Positions 36,081-45,462 of a stretch of DNA of 64,000 nt are shown here, piece after piece. The stretch lies in assembly GCA_963816785.1 (NCBI GenBank), contig CAWFLL010000002.1, positions 868,001 through 932,000 on the forward strand, in the 5' to 3' direction. The notes beneath the pieces were generated by a model. It did not search any database. It saw only the letters and a list, made by a program, of their open reading frames with translations, and had not been told where the DNA came from. Each line of letters begins with the position of its first letter. Position 1 is the stretch's first letter. The DNA comes from VRUE01 sp963816785. GTDB lineage: Bacteria > Actinomycetota > Thermoleophilia > Solirubrobacterales > 70-9. A program made the position numbers and the translations under genes.

Positions 36081-37375
36081 ATGGGCAAGTACGCAGGAAC
36101 GATCGTCGCGGTGGTGCTCGCATTCGCCGCGGCATGCTTGTCGCGCAGGCCGGCGGCGCCACCGGCGGAAAGCGAGCCGGCGCGCGACACGGGATTCGCC
36201 GCGGTGCCCGGTCAGAAGGGCGGCTGGGATCTCACCGGGCCGTACGAGGTGGTCCCGAACTGGCCGAAGCCGCTGTCGCAGCGTCCCGGCCACGACGGCT
36301 GGACCTGGGGCGCGACCGAAGGCGTGTTTGCCGAGACCGCCGACCGCGTGTTCGCTGTTCAACTCGGCGAGCTGCCCGAACTCAAGCGTCCGCAGCTCGT
36401 CCCGTTACCGAACATCGGCCCCAGCCTCTCGTTCCCGGTGGGCCAGGTGCCGTTCCGGCACGCCTCGCAGGGACAGGTCGCCAGCCCGCCGGGGGGCGGC
36501 GGACCCGGCGCCGACCCGGACGACCCGGCGGTGCAGTACAAGGGTCGCCCCGGCATCGATTCGCGCTGGGAGCACCTGATCATCGCCTTCAACGCCGCCG
36601 GCGACATCGTCGAAGAGTGGACGCAGTGGGACACGATGCTGCGGCGGCCGCACGCGATCTACATCAGCCCGTGGGATCCCGAGAAGAACGTGTGGGTCGT
36701 CGAGGACCACAATCACGTGCTCTACAAGTTCTCGCACGACGGCAAGAAGCTGCTGCAGACGATCGGCACCAAGGGCCAGAAGGGCGCCGACGCGACGCAC
36801 TTCAATCGGCCCACGTTCATGACGTTCCTGCCGGATGGATCGATGTTCGTCTCCGACGGCTACAACGGCAACCGCGTGGTGAAACTCGACAAGAACGGCA
36901 CGTTCGTCACCGCATGGGGCGAGCGCGGCGAGCAGGGCAAGGAGACGCGTCCGAACTACTTCAACGTCGTGCACGGCATCGCCGCCGACCCGGTCACGCG
37001 ACGCATCTACGTCAGCGATCGCGGCAACCGGCGCATGCAGGTGTTCGACGAGAACGGCAAGTTCCTCGACCAGTGGCCGTTCGACCCACGCCATCATCGG
37101 TGAACTTCCTCTACGCGAACGGCGACGGTTCCGTATGGGCGTTCGACAACCCGACCGAGAAGGTCGTGAAGTACGACGCCGACGGGCAGTCTGCTGTATG
37201 CGTGGGGCGCGCTCGGCGATTACCCCGGCAGCTTCCTGAACATGCACGGCGCGAGGTCGATCCCGACGGCAACCTGTACATTGCCGACGTCGGCGACGCG
37301 CGCGTGCAGAAATTTCGGCCACGGCCGGGCGCACGACCGGAATTGCTGGTCGGTAAGCCTCCAGTCGCGCGGTGA
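36081..37375 (+). CDS. NHL-type six-bladed beta-propeller lipoprotein (two frame breaks)
   Basis: The start is MGKYAGTIVAVVLAFAAACL, a lipoprotein-like signal with LAFAAAC as possible lipobox. NHL blades follow: PHAIYISPWDPEKNVWVVED, FNRPTFMTFLPDGSMFVSDG, IAADPVTRRIYVSDRGNRRM and, after breaks near 37,095 and 37,190, NFLYANGDGSVWAFDNPTEK and VDPDGNLYIADVGDARVQKF. The order resembles the peptidyl-hydroxyglycine lyase-like propellers common in Acidobacteria; activity unproven. GGTGAGG precedes the ATG. Confidence 0.8.
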
Positions 37376-37379
37376 GAAA

Positions 37380-37460
37380 GGGTCGGGAGTCATTTGTCGA
37401 GGACATCCCGGAATCTGAACATCGGCGGCGGGAGTGTCCTCGACAAATGACTCCCGACCC
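37380..37460. repeat. 26-bp perfect inverted repeat with 29-base loop
   Basis: GGTCGGGAGTCATTTGTCGA and the following GGACA (37380-37405) are exactly complementary to 37435-37460. It begins 5 bases after the propeller gene's stop and ends 17 bases before the next start. It could act as a terminator or RNA stabiliser, or be a dispersed palindromic element. Confidence 0.85.
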
Positions 37461-37476
37461 CATTTAGGAGGATCGA

Positions 37477-38214
37477 GTGCTGAGAGGACGCATCCAATCG
37501 AGTGTTGGGCGGACGGCAGTGGCAATAGCCGTCTCGACATTGTGTGTGACGGGCACCTCGCATGCCCAATCGGCTTACATCGGCGCGTCTGCGCTGGCTG
37601 ACATCTCGCGATTTGGAACAACCGGAGGCGGTAACGGCGAAACCTTCGGTGGCGCCATTCGTGCGGGCACATCGATTACCGATCGTTGGGGCCTCGACGT
37701 CGAGTTCGCTCGAACCGGCACCCTCGAAGAAGAGAACTCGTTCGACATCATTCCGTTGCTCGCGGCCGGCGCGGGCGTAGCGACCGGCTCTTTCACCTTC
37801 ACCGGAGTGGGTTCAGCGCCTACGATCGCCGGTGCCCTACCCAACCTCCGCATCGGCCCCGGGGGCTTCCGCACAACAACCACACAGCAGTTCGCGACGC
37901 TGACGGCGATGCCCTGGATTCGGCAGGCGGTCGGGTCACGCGCTGAGATCGTCTACCTCGGCGGGATTGCGCTCGTCCGCACGGAGCGCACATCCAGCTT
38001 TGGGTTCGGCGGAATTCTTCCTCTGTTTGATGGACGGGGCGACGGCCAGGAATTCATCACCTACGGTTGGGGGCCGGCCCTCGGCCTTGACGTCCGCGTG
38101 TTCATGACTGACAGTCTGCGCCTGGTCCCCGGCGTGAGACTCCTGGTGGTCGATGAAGCCGGCCGCAGCGGCTGGCTGACGAGGCCGTCACTTGGCGTGC
38201 AGTGGAGCTTCTGA
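37477..38214 (+). CDS. Outer-membrane beta-barrel protein
   Basis: The 245-aa product begins at GTG 37477 with AGGAGG just upstream. It has a signal peptide ending SHAQS. The body alternates short beta strands and glycine turns (YIGASALADISRFG, RWGLDVEFARTGTLEEE, AEIVYLGGIALVRTERT, YGWGPALGLDVRVFMT) and ends LGVQWSF with a terminal Phe, the BAM recognition signal of outer-membrane proteins. This implies a Gram-negative envelope. Its end overlaps the start of dapC by 13 bases. Confidence 0.83.
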   Translation: MLRGRIQSSVGRTAVAIAVSTLCVTGTSHAQSAYIGASALADISRFGTTGGGNGETFGGAIRAGTSITDRWGLDVEFARTGTLEEENSFDIIPLLAAGAGVATGSFTFTGVGSAPTIAGALPNLRIGPGGFRTTTTQQFATLTAMPWIRQAVGSRAEIVYLGGIALVRTERTSSFGFGGILPLFDGRGDGQEFITYGWGPALGLDVRVFMTDSLRLVPGVRLLVVDEAGRSGWLTRPSLGVQWSF

Positions 38215-39405
38215 ACCCGCGACTCGCTCGCCTGCAGCCGTATCCCTTCGAAAGGCTGCGCGCGCTGCTGGCCGGCGTCGCTCCGCCGGCGCTCTCGCCA
38301 ATCCGGCTGTCGATCGGCGAGCCGCAGCACGCGACGCCCGATCTGATCCGCCAGGCGCTCGTCGAATCATCTGGACGGCTCTCGACCTATCCGGCCACGG
38401 CGGGACTCGACGCGCTGCGCGAGACGATGGCGGCATGGTTCAGACGGCGCTACGCGCTGCCGCGCCTCGATGCCGGCCACGCGAGGTGCTGCCGGTCAAC
38501 GGCACGCGCGAGGCGCTGTTCGCGTTTGCGCAGGCCGTGATCGACGGCTCGCGGCCGGCCCCGGTCGTCGTCTGCCCGAACCCGTTCTACCAGATCTACG
38601 AAGGCGCGGCGCTGCTCGCCGGCGCCGAGCCCGCGTTCCTCAACCAGACCGCCGCCAACGGCTTCGACCTCGATCTCGATTCGATCACCGACGAGCAGTG
38701 GCGGCGCACGCAGCTGCTCTACGTCTGCACGCCGGGCAATCCGACCGGACGCGTGCTCGACCTCGGACGCTGGCGCGACGCTGTTCGAGCGCGCCGATCG
38801 CCACGGGTTCGTGATCGCGTCGGACGAGTGCTACTCGGAGATCTATCCCGACGAGAGCGCGCCGCCGCTCGGCGGACTCGAGGCGGCGCATCGGCTGGGC
38901 CGCGACGGCTTCCGCAACCTCGTGGTCTTCACCAGCCTGTCGAAGCGCTCGAACGCGCCCGGCCTGCGCTCGGGCGGCGTCGCCGGCGACGCGGCCTGCT
39001 TGCGCCGGTTTCTGCTCTATCGCACTTATCATGGAAGCGCGATGAGCCCCGCCGTGCAGCACGCCAGCATCGCCGCGTGGCGCGACGAGGCGCACGTGCG
39101 CGACAACCGCGCGCGCTATCGCGAGAAGTTCGCCGCCGTCGTGCCGATGCTCGAGCCGGTGCTGCACGACGCGCAGCGGCCGGACGCCGGCTTCTACCTC
39201 TGGGCGCGCGTGCCCGGCGGCGACGACGAGGCGTTCGCGCGGGACCTGTTCGCGCGCCACGCACGTGTCGGTGCTGCCGGGCCGGTATCTGGCGCGCGAC
39301 GCGCACGGCGTGAACCCCGGCAGCGGCTACGTCCGCATCGCGCTCGTGCCCGGACATCGAGGACTGCGTCGAGGCCGCGCGACGCATCGTGGAGTTCTGC
39401 CGCTG

Positions 39406-39406
<1 letters not shown>
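38202..39406 (+). CDS. dapC: Succinyldiaminopimelate transaminase DapC (frame breaks)
   Basis: A PLP aminotransferase of class I/II. It starts MELLNPRLARLQPYPFERLR (GTG 38202), then SIGEPQHATPDLIRQALVES, LPVNGTREALFAFAQAVIDG, YVCTPGNPTGRVLDLGRWR, ASDECYSEIYPDE and the PLP lysine in VVFTSLSKRSNAPGLRSGGV. It ends with YVRIALVP and AARRIVEFCR. Breaks lie near 38,485, 38,785, 39,262 and 39,355. It converts succinyl-amino-ketopimelate in the succinylase DAP pathway. Its TGA overlaps the dapD ATG. Confidence 0.85.
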
Positions 39407-40262
<856 letters not shown>

Positions 40263-40265
40263 TCG

Positions 40266-41403
40266 ATGTCGGACACCTCTGGACCTGGCGAAGCAGCTGA
40301 TCGCCTGCCGGTCGATCACGCCCGGACGACGGCGGGCTGCCTCGACCTGATCGCGGTCGCGGCTGGCGACGGCCGGCTTCGCCTGCGAGCGGCTCGACCG
40401 CGGCGCCGGTGCGGAATCTGTGGGCGCGGCACGGCAGCGGCGCGCCGCTCGTCTGCCTGGCCGGACACGTGGACGTCGTCCCGCCGGGCCCGGTCGATCG
40501 CTGGACGAGCGATCCGTTCACGCCGACCGAGCGCGACGGCTGCCTGTTCGGACGCGGCGCCGCGGACATGAAGACGTCGGTCGCCGCGCATGGTGACCGC
40601 GGCCGAGCGCTTCGTCGCGCGCCAGCCGAGATCATCGACGGCTCGCTGGCGCTGCTGTTCACGTCGGACGAAGAAGGCGCCGGCATCGACGGCACGGCGG
40701 CGGTCGTCCGGGAACTGCAGTCGCGCGGGACGACGATCGACGCCTGCATCCTCGGCGAGCCGACGTCGTCGGCGCTGCTCGGCGACACGATCAAGAACGG
40801 ACGGCGCGGGTCGCTGAACGGCGTGCTCACGGTCAAGGGCGTCCAGTGCCACATCGCCTATCCGGAGCGCGGGCGCAACCCGATTCACGATGGCGCTGCC
40901 GGCGCTGGCCGAGCTCGCCGCGACCGAGTGGGATCGCGGCAACGAGTATTTCTCGCCGACCAGCTTCCAGATTTCACATCGTCCAGGCCGGCACCGGCGC
41001 GAACAACACCATTCCCGGCTCGCTCGACGTGCTGTTCAACTTCCGCTTCTCGACCGAGTCGACCGCCGAGCAGTTGAAGGCGCGCGTGCACGCCGTGCTC
41101 GACTCGCACGGCGTCGACTACGAGCTGGCGTGGACGCTGTCCGGCGCGCCGTTCCTCTCGCCGCGCGGCGGCCTCGTCGACGTGGTCAGCGCCGCGGTCA
41201 CGTCAGTCACCGGCGTCACGCCGGCGCTGTCGACCAGCGGCGGCACGTCGGACGGCCGCTTCCTCGCGAGCGTCTCGCGCGAGGTCGTGGAGTTCGGCCC
41301 GCTCAGCGCGTCGATCCACGCGATCGACGAGCACGTGCGGATCGCCGACATCGCGCCGCTGTCGGCGATCTACGAAAAGACCATCGCCAATTTGCTCGCC
41401 TGA
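40266..41403 (+). CDS. dapE: Succinyl-diaminopimelate desuccinylase DapE (frame breaks)
   Basis: An M20 family metalloenzyme. After breaks near the start it reads LIACRSITPDD, then LVCLAGHVDVVPPGPVDRWT (metal His and Asp), LFGRGAADMKTSVAA, LLFTSDEEGAGIDGTAAVV (catalytic Glu-Glu), ILGEPTSSALLGDTIKNGRR, GANNTIPGSLDVLFNFRFST and TSGGTSDGRFLASVSREVVE, ending with a metal His in ASIHAIDEHVRIADI. It removes succinate to give LL-diaminopimelate. Breaks lie near 40,285-40,400, 40,592, 40,895 and 40,978. Confidence 0.87.
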
Positions 41404-41426
41404 GCCAGCTCGTCCTTCGCTCCATT

Positions 41427-41467
41427 TGCCTTTTACTTTTTACTTTTTACTTTTTACCTTTTACTTA
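41427..41467. repeat. Short tandem repeat, CTTTTTA-type 7-mer
   Basis: The unit TTTTTAC repeats about five times with small changes, in an otherwise GC-rich sequence, between dapE and the radical SAM gene. No coding meaning. Confidence 0.8.
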
Positions 41468-41521
41468 GTCGGACGTACACCTTTCGGTACTGAGAGGCGA
41501 TACAATCGGGCACCGGCAGGC

Positions 41522-43128
41522 ATGCACATCCTTCTGCTGTCGATGCCCGATTCGTTCGAGCACACGCCGACGGTCGCCGTGCGCATGCCCAACGGCGCGC
41601 TGGCCTCTCTCGCAGCCAACGTCGATTCACATCACAACGTCGCCGTCGCCGATCTCGTGCTGGCGCAGTCGTCGGTGCGGCAGACGGTCGAACGTCTTGT
41701 CCGCGACGTGCAGCCGGACGTTGTCGGGCTCTCGGTGATGACCTTTCAGCGGAGCACCGCCCGTCGCATCATCTCGCTGATCCGGACGATGAAGCCCGGC
41801 GTGCGCGTGGTGGTCGGCGGGTACGACCCGAGCCTTGCGCCCGACGCATGGACCCACCCTGACATTGGCGTTGACGTCATCGTGCGCGGGGAGGGTGATC
41901 TGACGTTTCGCGACCTCGTCCGCGCCTTCGAGCGCGGCTCGCCGCTCTCCGACTGTTCCCGGCTTGTGGTACCGGGAGGGGCAGGTTGTTCACAGCAACC
42001 CACCACGGCCGGTGGCCGGCCTCGACGACGAGCAGATACGACCGCCGAAACGCGGCGCCCGGGTGCTGACCGGGTACACCGTGCTCGGGCGGCAGGTCGA
42101 CGTCGTCGAGACGTCGCGGGGGTGCACGTTCGATTGCAGCTTTTGCTCCATCATCGAAATGCGCGGCCGCAACTTCCATCGCTTTCCGATCGCGCGCGTG
42201 CTCGATGACATCGCCGATGCGAGGGAGCGAGGCGCGCGCGTCATCTTCTTTGTCGACGACAACATCACGCTCGACGTGCCGCGATTCGAGGCGTTGTGCC
42301 GCGCGATCGTCAGCCGTGGGCTGAACGACCTCGACTACATCGTGCAGGGGATGACCGCTCCGATCGCGGCTCACGGCGAGACGCTGGCGCCGCTGATGAA
42401 GAAGGCCGGCTTCAGGTACGTGTTTTTGGGAATCGAGAATATTCTCGAAGACGACCTGGTGTTTCTCAAAGCCAGGGCGAAGAACAGCCTTCGCGAGAAC
42501 GGACGCCGCGTCGGCAATGCAACCGCCGATGCCGTGGACGTGCTTCACCGACACGGGATGCTCGTCGTTGGCGGACTGATCGTCGGCAATCCGGATGACA
42601 CGCGCGACTCGGTCGCCGCGAACCTCGCGTTCGCGGAGAAATACGTCGATTGGCCGTATATCCAGCATCCCACTCCGTATCCGGGCACGCCGATGACGCG
42701 CGAGTTCGTCGAGCGGGACCTGATCACGAATTCACGCGTTGACGAATACGACGGAACCACAGCGGTGACGCGGAGCACGCACCTCTACGGCCGAAGACAT
42801 CGAGTTCATGCGCTGGCGAGCTGAACGCTGGATGAAGGTGCGGCATATGTCAACCGCATTCAGGCACGATCCGGCCTTCGTGCTCGGGAACGCGCGTCGC
42901 ATGCTGGCCCATACGTTCAGGGGAAGCACGTGGCGGTCGGCGGTCGGTCTCGAAAATGCCCGTGACGTCTTCCGTCGCTACCGCGCCATTCGCAACCGCG
43001 AGCGTGAGTATGTCGACTGGCCGGATCCGATGCCGGCGCTCTCCGCTCTCAATCCCGCAGCAGTGCCTACGGCTGTGGTGGCATCGGTGCGCAGTCTGCG
43101 CCCATCACCCACCAGTCGATCCTTCTGA
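41522..43128 (+). CDS. B12-binding radical SAM protein (two frame breaks)
   Basis: The ~535-aa product has an N-terminal cobalamin-binding-like domain (MHILLLSMPDSFEHTPTVAV, DVVGLSVMTFQRSTARRIIS, VVVGGYDPSLAPDAW, VDVIVRGEGDLTFRDLV). After a break near 41,955 comes the radical SAM core with VVETSRGCTFDCSFCSIIEM (CxxxCxxC for 4Fe-4S), FFVDDNITLDVPRFEAL and YVFLGIENILEDDLVFLKAR. A second break lies near 42,787. The class resembles methylases or ring-forming enzymes of the B12-radical SAM group; the substrate is unknown. No partner gene nearby points to a pathway. Confidence 0.85.
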
Positions 43129-43223
43129 TCTGGCACGGCGCAGGAATTGCTCCTGCGAAGCGCATCGGTCCGTGCGGTCCTCCGTTCACTGCCTGCTCAC
43201 TGCTTTCTCCAGGAGGGATCATC

Positions 43224-43754
43224 ATGCCTGCCCAGAAAACACTCGGTGCAAAACAGCTCCAATCACTCACACATGAGCTGTCGCGCGACAACAGTCCGGA
43301 CAACCCGGTGGTCCGCGACCTCCGCCGTCAGACCGCAAACGCGTTCGTCCTGTACGCCAACTACAAGCACTACCATTGGCAGACATTCGGTCCCCTGTTT
43401 CGCGATCTGCACAAGTTGTTCGATAAGTTCGCCCAGGAGGTGCTCTCGACGCTCGACGAGCTTGCCGAGCGCGTCCGGATGATCGGGCCGGATCCGCCCG
43501 CTCACCTGATCGAGGCGGCAGACCTGGCGAGCGTGGCAGCCGCTGCGCCGCATTCAACGATGCGGGAGATGGTCGAGGAAGCGGACCGACACGCGCTCAT
43601 TGTGATCAAGGAGATGCGCAGCGCGGTCAAGCTGGCAGGTGAGCACGAGGATCCCGGAACGGCTGATCTCTTCACACGGATCGTGCAGATTCACGAAAAG
43701 CACGAGTGGTGGCTGCGGGACATTCTCCGTTCCGGAGACGGGCTCTGCACCTAG
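43224..43754 (+). CDS. dps: Dps family DNA-protection/ferritin-like protein
   Basis: The 176-aa intact product has the Dps ferroxidase pattern ANAFVLYANYKHYHWQTFGP, FRDLHKLFDKFAQEVLSTLD and ELAERVRMIG. It ends with a helix IHEKHEWWLRDILRSGDG. Dps forms dodecamers that store iron and shield DNA under oxidative or starvation stress. CAGGAGGGATCATC precedes the ATG. The ~95-base gap upstream probably holds its promoter. Confidence 0.88.
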   Translation: MPAQKTLGAKQLQSLTHELSRDNSPDNPVVRDLRRQTANAFVLYANYKHYHWQTFGPLFRDLHKLFDKFAQEVLSTLDELAERVRMIGPDPPAHLIEAADLASVAAAAPHSTMREMVEEADRHALIVIKEMRSAVKLAGEHEDPGTADLFTRIVQIHEKHEWWLRDILRSGDGLCT

Positions 43755-43763
43755 CGAGCGGCG

Positions 43764-44863
43764 CTACTTGGCCCGGCCCTGGTAGCCCTGCGCGATCATC
43801 TGAATCGCATAGACCTGCGCGGCGTTGGCCACTTCGGTGCCGTTGGCATCCGTCGCGCCACGCGCGAGCACGAAGAGCGTCTTCTTGTCCGTGCCGCCGA
43901 ACGCCACGCTGATGACGCCGCGCGGGGTCGGAATGATGCCGAGGTACTTCCCTTCGGGGCTGATCACCTGGACGCCGGGGTTGGTGGTGACGTAGATGCG
44001 GCCGGCCGCGTCGATGGTGCTGCCGTCGCCGTTGCCGCCGCCCTCGAGCCGCGCGAACTCGCGCTGATTGGTGAGCGAGCCGTCCGGGCTGGACGTCGAA
44101 CGCCGCGAGCGTCGGGCCGTTGGTGACGTAGAGCGTCTTCTCGTCCGCGCTGAGGATGATCCCGTTCGGTGTCGAGGTTCTCGCCGTACTTCGTGACGAC
44201 GCCTTTCGGGTCTCGCGTAATAGACCCCGCCCATCGTGAAGTACACGCCGCCCTTGCTGTCGGCCGTCAGGTCGTTGGGATTCCCGCCGATGCAATCGAG
44301 CGGATCGCCCTGATAGCGGTCTGCCAGAACCGCGCGACGCGGCGCGAGCTGCACGATGCCGGTCCTGAGACCCTCGCTCGACGATGAACAGGGCGCCCTT
44401 CGAGCTCATCGAGAGCGAGCCGCCGGTGTGCGTGTCCGAGTACACGACCGACGGCCTTGCCATCTGCTATCGAGCTTCACGACCTCGCTGTTGTCGTTCT
44501 GCGCGATCAGCAGGCCCGCCATCGTCGGTGCCGACGATGCCGTCGCCGTTGTTGCCGGCCTCCTGCCAGAGGAACGTCCACCGCTGCTCCTGCGGCGATG
44601 ACGCCGGGAATCTCGGTCACCTTGTAGTCTCGGGGGCCTTGCGGCGGCTGCCCGCCTCGTCCTCCACCGGCGCGCGCCGGAGGCGGGGTCTTGCATGTGG
44701 CCATGAGCGCTGGATGGCCCGGATCGTCTGGTGCGGAGATCGAGGCGGAGCGCGGATTCGCGGGAATCGGAGGCAAACGCGGCGCCTGCGTCTGACCCGC
44801 GCCGAACGTTGAACCAAGAACCCAGAGGGCGATCGTCAGCCCGCCCAAATGGATTATCCGCAT
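43764..44863 (-). CDS. SMP-30/gluconolactonase-like secreted beta-propeller (frame breaks)
   Basis: The start MRIIHLGGLTIALWVLGSTF is a signal peptide, followed by a Pro-rich linker. Propeller blades are NNGDGIVGTDDGGLLIAQND, CIGGNPNDLTADSKGGVYFT (metal Asn/Asp motif), GIILSADEKTLYVTNGPTLA, GNGDGSTIDAAGRIYVTTNP, GVQVISPEGKYLGIIPTPRG and FGGTDKKTLFVLARGATDAN. Breaks lie near 44,100, 44,165, 44,370, 44,470, 44,525 and 44,590. The metal ligands typical of SMP-30 lactonases are partly visible. Convergent with dps. Confidence 0.82.
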
Positions 44864-44881
44864 ACGCGCTCCCCCAATCCC

Positions 44882-44924
44882 GATCCTGATCCCTGATCCC
44901 TGATCCCTGATCCCTGATCCCTGA
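44882..44924. repeat. Short tandem repeat, TGATCCC x6
   Basis: The 7-base unit TGATCCC repeats about six times just upstream of the SMP-30-like gene. The 600-base gap 44,864-45,462 otherwise contains only this and the palindrome array. Confidence 0.85.
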
Positions 44925-45183
44925 GGCATGATTTGACCACTCTCAGACCCGGACGACAAATATCCGTCGGCAGGGTGACTTCGCACGTCAGTCGCGGCGA
45001 TTCAGGCCCATTCTTGAATGGCGCTCCATTTGCTGAGCTAGCTGACGATGACCCCCCAACTTCCCCAGCCCCGAATTGTGCCCGTCAGCATGAACGTGGT
45101 TTGGGGCGACTGACTTCGCGCCTTTCGTTTCAATCGCTCTTTTCTTGCCCGCAGTGTCCGGTACGCGGCAGCTCGCAAGTAGT

Positions 45184-45410
45184 GTCCGGCTTCAGCCGGA
45201 CCCCGGATGCGTCGTGTCCCGTAAGTAGTGTCCGGCTTTAGCCGGACCCGGCTGCGTGGTGCCCCGTACGTAGCGTCCGGCTTTAGCCGGACCCGAATGC
45301 GTCGTGTCCGGAACGTAGTGTCGGCTTAAGCCGGACCTGGATGCGTACCGTCCGTGTCAGTCCGGCTCAAGCCGGACACTGCGCCGCGTTCAGTCCGGCT
45401 GAAGCCGGAC
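45184..45410. repeat. Array of six GTCCGGCTTYAGCCGGAC palindromes
   Basis: Palindromes lie at 45184-45201, 45230-45247, 45275-45292, 45320-45336, 45360-45377 and 45393-45410. The first four are preceded by GTAGT (or GTAGC) and spaced about 45 bases apart; the last two are in the opposite orientation (followed by ACT). Each is an 8-bp perfect stem with a 2-base centre, a REP-like unit. The array sits in front of the kinase gene. Confidence 0.9.
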
Positions 45411-45462
45411 ACTACGTCGATACGCGTATTCCGGACAGTCCGAGGGTTATGATCGACCTCCC

